From Zavarzinia compransoris (GTDB taxonomy: Bacteria > Pseudomonadota > Alphaproteobacteria > Zavarziniales > Zavarziniaceae): DNA of 64,000 bases. The stretch lies in NCBI RefSeq assembly GCF_003173055.1, contig NZ_QGLF01000002.1, forward strand, positions 806,322 to 870,321. Direction: 5' to 3'. Positions 15,600 through 23,620 of this stretch are shown one piece after another (the first letter of the stretch is position 1; each line of letters starts with the position of its first letter). The position numbers and the translations under genes are program-made. The notes beneath the pieces were generated by a model. That model was not told the DNA's origin, did not search any database, and was given only the letters and a program-made list of their open reading frames with translations.

Positions 15600-16571
15600 T
15601 CACAGGGTGGCCAGGAAGCGCTCGATCAGGTCGATGTACCAGATGCCGTCGCGGCCGTGGTGGCCGACATGGCCGCCGCCCGGGGTGAAGGCGGGGATGA
15701 CCGCGGGCACCGCCGCCCAGTCGACCTCGCGGTAGGGCGCGAAGGGCACGATCGGATCGTCGCCGGCGGCGATCACCAGGGCGGGGACGCGGATCCCGGG
15801 CACGAAGTAACGCGCGCTGTTCTGCCGGTAGAAGGTTTCGGCATCGGCCACGCCGTTGCGCGGCGCGGTCACATTCGCGTCGAATTCGACGAAGCTGCGC
15901 GCGGCGGCGACGGCGGCCCGCAAGGCATCGCTCAGCTCGGCGCCGGGGGCGACATATTCGGCCTTGAAGCCCTTCATCAGATGGGCCTGGAACAGGCGGT
16001 TGGCCCGCCGGTTCAGGCTGCGCGAGGTCCGGCCCAGGTCGATCGGCGCGCAGACGGCGGCGACCGCCCGGACGGGACCGGCGGCGCCCTGTTCCCCGGC
16101 CAGTTTCAGGACCGTGTTGCCGCCCAGTGAAAAGCCGATGGCGACCACGCCCCTGGCGGTCAGCCCCGCGGGCAGGCCGGCGATGGCATCGCGCAGGTCG
16201 CCCGAGCGGCCGGCATGGTAGTGACGCCGGCAATCGGGCCGGCTGGGCCCGGCACCGCGCAGGTTCAGGCGCAGCACCCGGAAGCCGAGGGGCAGCAGGC
16301 GGGCCGCCGTCTCCAGCATGTAGTAACTGTCCGCGCTGCCCGACAGGCCATGGGCGAGCAGGACCAGCGGCGCCTCGGCGCGGATGGTCGCCGGCAGGTC
16401 CAGGGTGGCATGCAGGATGTCGCCGGTGCCGTCGCCGACCGGCAGGCGCAGGGGATTGGCGGCGGCGGCCGGCCGCGCCGCCACCGGTTTCACCAGGGCG
16501 TTGCGCACGGTCTGCAAGCGCCCGCCCCACCAGGGAAAGCGCGACCGGAAGGGAGGCAGGACGAGGGTCAT
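15600..16571 (-). CDS. Alpha/beta hydrolase, YheT-like
   Basis: 323 residues from ATG 16571; a GTG at 16595 is an in-frame alternative. It has the family segments LVLLAHGLSGSADS, LRLNLRGAGPS, the nucleophile elbow GFSLGGN, and a C-terminal His in TPGGGHVGHHG. The YheT/EMB8 group are predicted esterases, often membrane-associated, with no settled substrate. It is convergent with the ABC-type operon and separated from the upstream SDR gene by a long palindromic repeat. Confidence 0.83.
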   Translation of the reverse strand: MTLVLPPFRSRFPWWGGRLQTVRNALVKPVAARPAAAANPLRLPVGDGTGDILHATLDLPATIRAEAPLVLLAHGLSGSADSYYMLETAARLLPLGFRVLRLNLRGAGPSRPDCRRHYHAGRSGDLRDAIAGLPAGLTARGVVAIGFSLGGNTVLKLAGEQGAAGPVRAVAAVCAPIDLGRTSRSLNRRANRLFQAHLMKGFKAEYVAPGAELSDALRAAVAAARSFVEFDANVTAPRNGVADAETFYRQNSARYFVPGIRVPALVIAAGDDPIVPFAPYREVDWAAVPAVIPAFTPGGGHVGHHGRDGIWYIDLIERFLATL

Positions 16572-16630
16572 GACCGGAACGCATCTTTCTGGCACCGGGG
16601 CCGGCGGGCTTGAGCTTCGGTCGCGGAGTT

Positions 16631-16723
16631 TTTCCCCTCACCCAACCCTCTCCCCGGAGGGGCGAGGGCTTTGCAGCGCGTTCCCTCGCCCCTCCGGGGA
16701 GAGGGACAGGGTGAGGGGGAAAA
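16631..16723. repeat. Long palindromic intergenic repeat, copy 1
   Basis: Two nearly perfect arms of about 38 bases (16631-16668 and 16683-16723), each containing a nested CCCTCTCCCCGGAGGGGCG hairpin, flank a 14-base centre. The same arm family recurs at 20426-20517 and 23410-23511. It lies between the SDR and hydrolase genes of a minus-strand run and could fold into a strong stem in RNA or cruciform in DNA. Confidence 0.85.
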
Positions 16724-16736
16724 CACAGGAAGCGCC

Positions 16737-17507
16737 CTAGAAGATGGCATAGCCGCCGTCGAGCACAAGGCAGTCGCCGGTGTGAAAGGCACTGGCGTCG
16801 GACGCCAGATAGACGGCGATGCCGGAAAAATCCCGCGGGCTGCCCCAGCGCCGCACCGGCACCCGGGGCAGGACCTTGTCCCGGAAGCGGGGCATGGCGA
16901 ACAGGCCCTCGGTCATGTCGGTCTCGATCCAGCCGGGCAGGATGGCGTTGCAGCGGATGCCGTCCCGGCCGAGTTCCGCGGCGATCGCCCGCATCATGGC
17001 GATGACGCCGCCCTTGGTGGCGCCGTAATGCTGGTTGCGGGCGGCGCCCTCGATCCCGGCCAGGGATGCGGTGACGACCAGCGAGCCGCCACCGCCCCGG
17101 GCCGTCATGTGACGCGCGGCTTCGCGTAAGGTCAGGAAGGCGCCGTCGAGATTGACCGCCATGACCCGGCGCCATTCGTCGAGGCCAAGCTCCATGAAGG
17201 ACGGCGCCATGCCGCCGACGCCGGCATTGGCGAAACAGGTATCGACCCGGCCGAACTTGGCCAGCGTGCGGGCGAAACCGTCGGCGACCGCCGCCTCGTC
17301 GGCCACGGAAACCTCGAAGGCCGCGACCTCGGTGCCATGGACTTCCAGGCGCTCGACGGCGGCGGCATTCTTCTTCGCGTTGGTGCCCCAGAGGGCGATG
17401 GCGGCCCCGGCCTGGGCGCAGCCCTCGGCAAGGCCGAGGCCGATGCCTGAATTGCCGCCGGTCACCAGCACCACCTTGCCGGTCAGGTCGAAGGGTTTGA
17501 AACTCAT
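16737..17507 (-). CDS. SDR family oxidoreductase
   Basis: 256 residues of the classical short-chain dehydrogenase type: NAD(P)-binding TGGNSGIG near the N-terminus, NAG in ANAGVGG, catalytic Ser in VTASLAG, and the Tyr-Lys pair in YGATKGG. The C-terminal DGGYAIF is typical. A GGGGAG site precedes the ATG. It is the fifth gene of a minus-strand run after the GNAT gene. The substrate is not evident; gluconate or 3-oxoacyl dehydrogenase-like members look similar. Confidence 0.87.
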   Translation of the reverse strand: MSFKPFDLTGKVVLVTGGNSGIGLGLAEGCAQAGAAIALWGTNAKKNAAAVERLEVHGTEVAAFEVSVADEAAVADGFARTLAKFGRVDTCFANAGVGGMAPSFMELGLDEWRRVMAVNLDGAFLTLREAARHMTARGGGGSLVVTASLAGIEGAARNQHYGATKGGVIAMMRAIAAELGRDGIRCNAILPGWIETDMTEGLFAMPRFRDKVLPRVPVRRWGSPRDFSGIAVYLASDASAFHTGDCLVLDGGYAIF

Positions 17508-17554
17508 CGCTGCTCTCCCCGTTATCGGTTCTTGTTGTGCGGAAGATTGCGTCG

Positions 17555-17998
17555 TCAGGCGTCCAGCGGCCGCCCGTCCAGCCAGCGCGCCATCATCACC
17601 CGTTTCTGCTCGCCATAGCCCGCCGCCGCGTAGAAGGCGCGGACGCGGTCGTTCTCCGGCCGGATCAGCAGGTGCATCTTCTCGATGCCGCGCGCCGCGG
17701 CCCAATCCTCGGCCGCCTTGACCAGGATCCTGCCCAGGCCCCGGCCCTGCAACGCGGGAGCGACGGCGACATAATACATCCAGGCCCGGTGCCCCTCGTG
17801 CCCGACCATGACGCTGCCGGCGAGGCGGCCGTCGTCGCCGACGGCCAGCAGGATCTCGGCCTCGTGCGAGGCGCGGGCACGGGCGATGTCGGCCCGGGGG
17901 TCGTTCCACGGCCGGGTCAGGCCCGTCGCCTGCCAGAGGGCCGCCAGCGCCTCGACATCGGCATCGGCGATGGGACGCAGGGTAACCTCAGGGGACAT
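17555..17998 (-). CDS. GNAT family N-acetyltransferase, YpeA-like
   Basis: 147 residues. The acetyl-CoA-binding motif is in VAPALQGRGLGRILV, and the C-terminal NDRVRAFYAAAGY is typical of GNAT enzymes. The pattern over the whole length (LWQATGLTRPWNDP, then the acceptor side) matches the YpeA subgroup. It abuts the epimerase gene with no gap (start 17998, previous stop ending at 17999), so the two are translationally linked. Acceptor unknown. Confidence 0.85.
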   Translation of the reverse strand: MSPEVTLRPIADADVEALAALWQATGLTRPWNDPRADIARARASHEAEILLAVGDDGRLAGSVMVGHEGHRAWMYYVAVAPALQGRGLGRILVKAAEDWAAARGIEKMHLLIRPENDRVRAFYAAAGYGEQKRVMMARWLDGRPLDA

Positions 17999-18988
17999 TC
18001 AGGCTGGCCTCTCGATATAGCCCTGGGCGATCAGCCAGTCGGCGCAATCGGCGACCATCTCGGCCAGGGGCCGGGTCTGGTAGCCGAGATCCTCCTGCGC
18101 CCTGAGGCTGGGGCAGGGGTTGGTCTTGGCCGCCATGGCCGCGACCTCGGGCGTGATCGGCGGCTCGCGCCCGGTCAGCGCCCCGCGCAGGGCATAGAGC
18201 CGGGCGAAGACGCTCAGCACCCCGAGCGGCAGGACCGAAGGCACGCGCGGCTTGCCCAGGCGCCGGCAGATTTCGGTCACGAAGTCGCGCATGGTCGCAT
18301 CGGTGCCGCCCAGGATGTAATTGGCCCCGGTCCGGCCCAGTTCATAGGCGGCGACATGGGCGCGCACCACTTCGCGGACATGGGCGAAGGACAGGGCGCC
18401 GGGCGGGATCGCCTGCAATTCGTCCTGCGCCACCATCAGGAACAGCCGGGCCCAGGTGTGGCTGTCCTGGGCCCCGACGATGGCGCCCGGGTTCAGGATC
18501 ACGGCGTCGAGGCCGCGCTCGATCGCCTTGCGCACTTCCTGCTCGGCCAGGAACTTGGATTTCTGGTAGTTGATCCAGGACAGGCCGCCCTTCATGGGCG
18601 TGTCCTCGGTGATGGTGCCGTCGACCAGGCCCCAGGCGGAAATGGTCGAGGTGTGGATGAAGCGCTTCGCCCGCTTTTCCAGGGCGACCGTGCACATGTT
18701 GCGCGTGCCGGTCACATTGTTGGCGGTCTGGCGGTCGTTGTTGCGCGACCACATGTTGGTGTCGCCCGCGACGTGGAACACCGCCTCCGGCGCGGCCGGC
18801 ATGGCCGACCGCAGCGAATCGAGGTCGGTGATCGAACCGTTGACGATCCTGACGGCGCGCTTCGACAGATACCTGGTGTTCGAGCCGGCGCGGACGAGGC
18901 AGGTGACCTGCCAGCCCCGCTCCAGCAACTCGTCCACAAGGTTGATGCCGACAAAGCCGGTCGCCCCCGTGACAAATGCCATTGGCAT
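17999..18988 (-). CDS. NAD-dependent epimerase/dehydratase family (extended SDR)
   Basis: 329 residues. The glycine motif FVTGATGFVG is at the N-terminus and the catalytic Tyr-Lys pair in NYQKSK, with the Thr/Ser in HTSTISAWG. The family includes dihydroflavonol reductases and 3-beta-hydroxysteroid dehydrogenase-like enzymes. The ATG at 18988 has a GGGAGG site; a second ATG at 18982 follows two codons later. It lies between the hydroxyacid oxidase gene (17-base gap) and the GNAT gene. Confidence 0.85.
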   Translation of the reverse strand: MPMAFVTGATGFVGINLVDELLERGWQVTCLVRAGSNTRYLSKRAVRIVNGSITDLDSLRSAMPAAPEAVFHVAGDTNMWSRNNDRQTANNVTGTRNMCTVALEKRAKRFIHTSTISAWGLVDGTITEDTPMKGGLSWINYQKSKFLAEQEVRKAIERGLDAVILNPGAIVGAQDSHTWARLFLMVAQDELQAIPPGALSFAHVREVVRAHVAAYELGRTGANYILGGTDATMRDFVTEICRRLGKPRVPSVLPLGVLSVFARLYALRGALTGREPPITPEVAAMAAKTNPCPSLRAQEDLGYQTRPLAEMVADCADWLIAQGYIERPA

Positions 18989-19005
18989 GTGAGCCCTCCC
19001 CAATT

Positions 19006-20418
19006 TTATTGTCTGACCACTTTGCCCGGGTTCATCAGTCCCTTCGGGTCGAATGCCGTCTTGATGCGGCGCTTGAGGTCGATTTCGACCTGATCGTGAT
19101 AGCGGGTGATTTCCTCCACCTTCAAGCGGCCAAGTCCATGTTCGGCAGAGATCGAGCCGGCATGGGCATGGACGATGTCGTGCACAAGCTGGGCGAATTC
19201 TTCCGTTCGGGCAAGGAAATCCGCAGGTGATGCACCCAGGGGTTGACTGAGGTTGAAATGCAGGTTGCCGTCGCCGACATGGCCGAAGCAGACGATGCGC
19301 ACCCCGGGGTCGCGCGCCCGGACCGATGCCTCGGCCGCGGCGACGAAGCCGGCGATGCCCGGCACCGGGATCGAGACGTCGTGCTTCAGGCTGGCGCCCT
19401 CGGGGCGCTGGGCGTCCGACATATCCTCGCGCAGGGCCCAAAGGGCGGCGGCCTGGGCGTCGGAGGCGGCGATCGCCGCATCCTGCACCAGGCCATCGGC
19501 GATCGCCGTGCCGAGGGCGGCTTCCAGCACCGCCTGCTGGTCGGCCCCTTGCGAGGCGATTTCGGTCAGGACATACCAGGGCGAGGGCGCCGCCAGCGGC
19601 CGCCGGCGCCCGGGCATATGGCGCAGGACGAAGCCGAGGCCGATCTCGGGGATCAGTTCGAAGGCGGTCAGCGCCTCCCCCGCGGCACCGCGCAGCCGGC
19701 CGAGCAGGGCGACCGCCGCCGCCACGTCTGACACCGCGCAGAAGGCGACGGCCCGGCCCGCCGGCCGCGGCCACAGCTTCAGGCAGGCGGCGGTGATCAC
19801 GCCCAGCGTCCCCTCCGCCCCAATGAACAGGTGCTTCAGGTCATAGCCGGTATTGTCCTTGCGGAGCGCGCGTAGCCCGTGCCAGAGCCGCCCGTCCGGC
19901 AGCACCACCTCGAGCCCGAGGACCTGTTCCCGGGTATTGCCGTAGCGCAGCACATGGATGCCGCCGGCATTGGTCGACAGATTGCCGCCGATGGTGCAAC
20001 TGCCCTCGGAGGCCAGCGAGACGGCGTAATGCCGGCCGGCCGCCTCGGCCGCGGCCTGGACCTCGGCCAGCAGGCAGCCGGCCTCGACGGTGATCGTGTC
20101 GCCGGCGGGATCGACCGCGCGGATCTGGCGCAGCCGGTCGGTCAGGATCAGCACCTCGCGGCCGCTGCCGTCCGGGGTGGCGCCGCCGACGAGGCCGGTA
20201 TTGCCGCCCTGGGGCACCATGGGCACGCCGGCCTCGTAAAGCAGGGCCATGGCCGCGGCGAGATCGGCCACGCGCGCCGGCCGGACGGCGAATGCGGCGG
20301 CGCCGGCATAGCGGCCGCGATGGTCGCGCAGTTTCGGGGCCAGATCGGCCGGATCGGTGATCAGGCCCGAAGGGCCGAGGATCGCGGCGAGCTTGCCAAG
20401 GATATCGGCCGGGATCAT
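19006..20418 (-). CDS. FAD-binding oxidase, D-2-hydroxyglutarate dehydrogenase/GlcD family
   Basis: 470 residues. An N-terminal PCMH-type FAD domain shows VPQGGNTGLVGGA and NLSTNAGGIHVLRYGNTRE. The C-terminal FAD-oxidase domain carries the metal-site pattern FGHVGDGNLHFN and the closing EHGLG and KTAFDPKGLMNPGK. These enzymes oxidise D-2-hydroxy acids (D-2-hydroxyglutarate, D-lactate, glycolate) and pass electrons to an acceptor. Length and motifs fit the D-2-hydroxyglutarate group. D-2-hydroxyglutarate is a by-product of SerA activity, but serA lies 32 kb away, so no link is claimed. Confidence 0.88.
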   Translation of the reverse strand: MIPADILGKLAAILGPSGLITDPADLAPKLRDHRGRYAGAAAFAVRPARVADLAAAMALLYEAGVPMVPQGGNTGLVGGATPDGSGREVLILTDRLRQIRAVDPAGDTITVEAGCLLAEVQAAAEAAGRHYAVSLASEGSCTIGGNLSTNAGGIHVLRYGNTREQVLGLEVVLPDGRLWHGLRALRKDNTGYDLKHLFIGAEGTLGVITAACLKLWPRPAGRAVAFCAVSDVAAAVALLGRLRGAAGEALTAFELIPEIGLGFVLRHMPGRRRPLAAPSPWYVLTEIASQGADQQAVLEAALGTAIADGLVQDAAIAASDAQAAALWALREDMSDAQRPEGASLKHDVSIPVPGIAGFVAAAEASVRARDPGVRIVCFGHVGDGNLHFNLSQPLGASPADFLARTEEFAQLVHDIVHAHAGSISAEHGLGRLKVEEITRYHDQVEIDLKRRIKTAFDPKGLMNPGKVVRQ

Positions 20419-20425
20419 GGCGCTT

Positions 20426-20517
20426 CCCCCTCACCCCGGCCCTCTCCCCGGAGGGGCGAGGGAGTCGATGCCATGTCCTCCCTCGCCCCCTTGGGGGAGA
20501 GGGTCGGGGTGAGGGGG
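20426..20517. repeat. Long palindromic intergenic repeat, copy 2
   Basis: Arms 20426-20462 and 20480-20517 repeat the CCCTCACCCC...CCCTCTCCCC pattern of copy 1 with a few changes. It fills the gap between the Sua5-type gene and the hydroxyacid oxidase gene. Its centre contains AGTCGATGCC, which appears in inverted orientation (GGCATCGACT) in the copy at 23410. Confidence 0.85.
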
Positions 20518-20530
20518 TAGGCGCCGCCCA

Positions 20531-21508
20531 TCAGCCCACCCCCCGCGGCGCCGCCGCCCGTGCCAGGCGGTCGCGGATCGCCTCGCCCAGGCCGTCGCCG
20601 GGCACGGGCATGACGGCGATGGCCCGGGCGCCGCTGCCATCGAGCTGGCGCAGCATGGCGAAGAGATTGGCCGCCGCCTCCGCCAGATCGCCGGCGGCCG
20701 AGAGGTTGAGGGTCGCCTTCGCCCCCTCCAGGGCCGGGCCGAAGGCGAGCAGGGCCTCGTCCGGCGCGACCGTGGCCGCATCCAGGCGGACCGGCAGCCC
20801 CGGGGCGTAGTGGGAGAGCAGGCGGCCGGGGCTTTGCGGCGCCTGGGCATCGTCCCCGGCCGCGCGCAGCGGGCCGGCGATCGCCTCGATCGCGGCCCGG
20901 GGCAGGCCGCCCGGGCGCAGCATGGTGGCGCCCGCCGCGAACAGGCCGACGATGGTCGATTCGACCCCGACCGGCGCCGTCCCCCCGTCGATCACCAGGG
21001 CGAGGGCGTCGGCCGGAAAACTGTCCGCGACATCCCGGGCCGAGGTCGGGCTGAGCTTGCCCGAGGGATTGGCGCTGGGCGCCGCCAGGGGGCGGCCGGC
21101 GGCGCGGATCACGGCCCGCGCCACCGGGTGCGCCGGGCAGCGCAGGGCGACGGTGTCGAGCCCGGCGGAGGCCAGCAGGGAAATCCCACCCGCTGGCCGG
21201 CGCGGCAGCACCAGGGTCAGGGGGCCGGGCCAGAAGGCCGCCATCAGCCGGGCCGCCAGGGGCGAGACCACGGCATAGGCCGCCGCCTCGGCCGCATCGG
21301 CGAGATGGATGATCAGGGGGTTGAAGCTGGGCCGGCCCTTGGCGGCGAAAATCGCCGCGACGGCGCGATCGGACGTCGCGTCACCGGCGAGGCCGTAAAC
21401 GGTTTCGGTTGGCAGCCCGACGAGAAAACCACTCTTGAGTGCGGCGCCGGCTTGAGCAATGGTCTCGGCCACCGGGGGTCTGATGGGCACCGTCGTCTGC
21501 GGCGTCAT
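20531..21508 (-). CDS. L-threonylcarbamoyladenylate synthase, Sua5/YrdC/YciO type
   Basis: 325 residues, so longer than TsaC and of the Sua5 type with a C-terminal domain. Substrate-binding elements are FLVGLPTETVYGLAGDA, KGRPSFNPLIIHL, and SANPSGKLSPTSA. It makes threonylcarbamoyl-AMP from threonine, bicarbonate and ATP for the t6A37 modification of ANN-decoding tRNAs, in the cytoplasm. The ATG at 21508 is preceded by GGAAG at good spacing; upstream ATGs at 21520 and 21559 are less likely. Confidence 0.92.
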   Translation of the reverse strand: MTPQTTVPIRPPVAETIAQAGAALKSGFLVGLPTETVYGLAGDATSDRAVAAIFAAKGRPSFNPLIIHLADAAEAAAYAVVSPLAARLMAAFWPGPLTLVLPRRPAGGISLLASAGLDTVALRCPAHPVARAVIRAAGRPLAAPSANPSGKLSPTSARDVADSFPADALALVIDGGTAPVGVESTIVGLFAAGATMLRPGGLPRAAIEAIAGPLRAAGDDAQAPQSPGRLLSHYAPGLPVRLDAATVAPDEALLAFGPALEGAKATLNLSAAGDLAEAAANLFAMLRQLDGSGARAIAVMPVPGDGLGEAIRDRLARAAAPRGVG

Positions 21509-21603
21509 GTCGGCTTCCATGGTAAGACTTGGCCTTAGCATATCGCGCCTGTCCGTCAAAGGTCGCAGGCCGTAAAACAGACAATCTTCGGAGAGCTTGA
21601 TCC

Positions 21604-23400
21604 ATGACCGTCTATTCCGCCCCGTCGCGTGAGCTGCTGTTCACGCTTCAGTCCATCGGTCGCCTCGGCGATCTGTCGGGCTTCGAGCTTTACGAACATG
21701 CGACGCCGGAAACCGTGGAACAGGTGATCGAAGAGGCCGGCAGGCTGGCCCGCGACGTGATCGCCCCGACCAACCCGATCGGCGACAAGAACGGCGCCAA
21801 GCTCGAAAACGGCCGGGTCCTGCTGCCCAAGGAATTCGAGACCGCCTGGAAAGCCTATACCGAAGGCGGCTGGCCGGGCGTGCCCTTCGAGGCCGAATTC
21901 GGCGGCCAGAGCCTGCCCTGGACGGTCACGGTCGCGGTCTCCGAACTCTGGTCGTCGTCGAACATGGCTTTCGGCCTCGTCATGCTGCTGAACCAGGGCG
22001 CCACCGAGGCGATCCACGCCCATGGTACCGAGGAACAGAAGGCGATCTATCTCGAAAAGATGATCGCCGGCGAATGGACCGGGACCATGAACCTGACCGA
22101 GCCCCAGGCCGGTTCCGACCTCGGCGAGATCAAGTCCCGCGCTACCCCGGGCGAAGACGGCACCTGGCGCATCAAGGGCCAGAAGATCTTCATCACCTTC
22201 GGCGAGCACGACCTCGCGAAGAACATCATCCATCTGGTGCTGGCCAAGACCCCGGGCGCGCCCGCCGGTTCCAAGGGCATTTCCTGCTTCATCGTGCCGA
22301 AGTTCCTGATCAACGAGGACGGCTCGCTCGGCAAGCGGAACGATGTCCGCTGCGTCTCGCTCGAACATAAGATCGGCATCCACGGCTCGCCCACCTGCGT
22401 CATGGCCTTCGGCGACAACGACGATTGCGTCGGCTATATGATCGGCAAGGAAAACCGCGGCCTTCAGGCCATGTTCACGATGATGAACAATGCCCGCCTG
22501 TCGGTCGGCGTGCAGGGCCTCGGCCTTGCCGAGCGCGCCTATCAGCAGGCGCTGGCCTTCGCCCAGGAACGCCGCCAGAGCCGGGCCGTCGGCGCCCCTC
22601 CGGGCCCCTCCGCGATCATCGAGCATCCGGACGTGCGCCGCATGCTGTTCACCATGCGCTCGACTATCGACGCCATGCGCGCCCTGGTCTGCCGCAATGC
22701 GCTGGCCATCGACCTCGCCAAGGTCGCCCCGACCGAGGAGGAGCGCACGAACGAGCGCGCCCTGGCCGACCTGCTGACCCCGATCACCAAGTCCTGGTGC
22801 ACGGACCGCGGCACCGACCTGACCTCGCTGAACATCCAGATCCACGGCGGCATGGGCTTCATCGAAGAGACCGGCGCCGCCCAGCACTGGCGCGACAGCC
22901 GCATCGCCCCGATCTACGAGGGCACCAACGGCATCCAGGCGATCGACCTCGTCACCCGCAAGGTCCCGCTTCAGGGCGGCGACACGGTGCGCGGCCTGAT
23001 CGGCGAGATCGAGGCGGTGATCCCGGCCCTGAACGCCGCCGGCCATGCCGACCTCGCCGCGATCGCGGCGGCGTTGGCCCCGGCGGCGGCGGGTTTCGCC
23101 AAGGCGACGGACTGGGTGCTGGCCAATGTCGCGACCAATACCGACGACGTGCTGGCCACCGCCTCCACCTATCTGGAGATGGCGGGCAATGTGGTCGGCG
23201 GCTGGCTGCTGGCCCGCCAGGCCCTGGCCGCGGTCGAAAAGCTGAAGGAAGACGGCGCCGACCGGAAGTTCTTCGGCGCCCGCATCGCCTCCGCCCGCTA
23301 TTTCGCGGAACAGCGCCTGCCGGTCGCGGCGGCGCTGCTCGGCCCCGTGACCACAGGCAACGCCATCCTGGCCGACCTGCCCGGCCTGCTGGTCGCCTGA
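21604..23400 (+). CDS. Acyl-CoA dehydrogenase, DmdC-like (C-terminal extended)
   Basis: 598 residues, the longer ACAD subfamily with an extra C-terminal domain. FAD and substrate elements include MNLTEPQAGSDLG and IFITFGEHD, and the catalytic Glu is in APIYEGTNGIQAIDLVTRK. Such enzymes oxidise acyl-CoA thioesters, and this subfamily includes 3-methylmercaptopropionyl-CoA dehydrogenase (DmdC), but it is broad and the exact substrate is uncertain. A GGAG site lies just upstream. Transcribed divergently from the Sua5-type gene with about 95 bases between starts. Confidence 0.9.
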   Translation: MTVYSAPSRELLFTLQSIGRLGDLSGFELYEHATPETVEQVIEEAGRLARDVIAPTNPIGDKNGAKLENGRVLLPKEFETAWKAYTEGGWPGVPFEAEFGGQSLPWTVTVAVSELWSSSNMAFGLVMLLNQGATEAIHAHGTEEQKAIYLEKMIAGEWTGTMNLTEPQAGSDLGEIKSRATPGEDGTWRIKGQKIFITFGEHDLAKNIIHLVLAKTPGAPAGSKGISCFIVPKFLINEDGSLGKRNDVRCVSLEHKIGIHGSPTCVMAFGDNDDCVGYMIGKENRGLQAMFTMMNNARLSVGVQGLGLAERAYQQALAFAQERRQSRAVGAPPGPSAIIEHPDVRRMLFTMRSTIDAMRALVCRNALAIDLAKVAPTEEERTNERALADLLTPITKSWCTDRGTDLTSLNIQIHGGMGFIEETGAAQHWRDSRIAPIYEGTNGIQAIDLVTRKVPLQGGDTVRGLIGEIEAVIPALNAAGHADLAAIAAALAPAAAGFAKATDWVLANVATNTDDVLATASTYLEMAGNVVGGWLLARQALAAVEKLKEDGADRKFFGARIASARYFAEQRLPVAAALLGPVTTGNAILADLPGLLVA

Positions 23401-23409
23401 GCGGATCCG

Positions 23410-23511
23410 CCCCTCACCCCATCCCTCTCCCCGCAAGCGGGGCGAGGGGGTCGCTCTGCGCAAGGCATCGACTCCCTCGCCCCCTTGGGGGAGAGGGCGG
23501 GGGTGAGGGGG
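23410..23511. repeat. Long palindromic intergenic repeat, copy 3
   Basis: Arms 23410-23449 and 23473-23511 belong to the same family as copies at 16631 and 20426. The left arm has CCCCGCAAGCGGGG in place of the CCGG centre, and the right arm is nearly identical to the right arm of copy 2. It follows the acyl-CoA dehydrogenase stop and may end its transcript. Confidence 0.85.
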
Positions 23512-23558
23512 TTTCGCGTCCCGCTTGACGCCGCGTCCGGGCGCCTTGGCGGGCACAG

Positions 23559-23587
23559 GTTGACGTGCGCGTCAACCGGCCTACACT
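23559..23587 (+). promoter_or_regulatory. Promoter with overlapping palindromic operator, upstream of MBL hydrolase
   Basis: A TTGACG -35 box (23560-23565) and TACACT -10 box (23582-23587) are spaced by 16 bases. The -35 box is one arm of an inverted repeat, GTTGACG-TGCG-CGTCAAC (23559-23576). TTGACG dyads of this kind are known operators for TetR-type regulators of fatty-acid and branched-chain acyl-CoA genes, so repression by blocking the -35 region is plausible. Confidence 0.55.
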
Positions 23588-23620
23588 CGCATCCGCAACG
23601 AAAATAGAAGCGGGTGCAAT

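Noticed and set aside
16631-23511. Repeated palindromes as a CRISPR array
   Set aside because: Only three copies several kilobases apart, each a self-complementary element after a gene; no regular spacers or cas genes.
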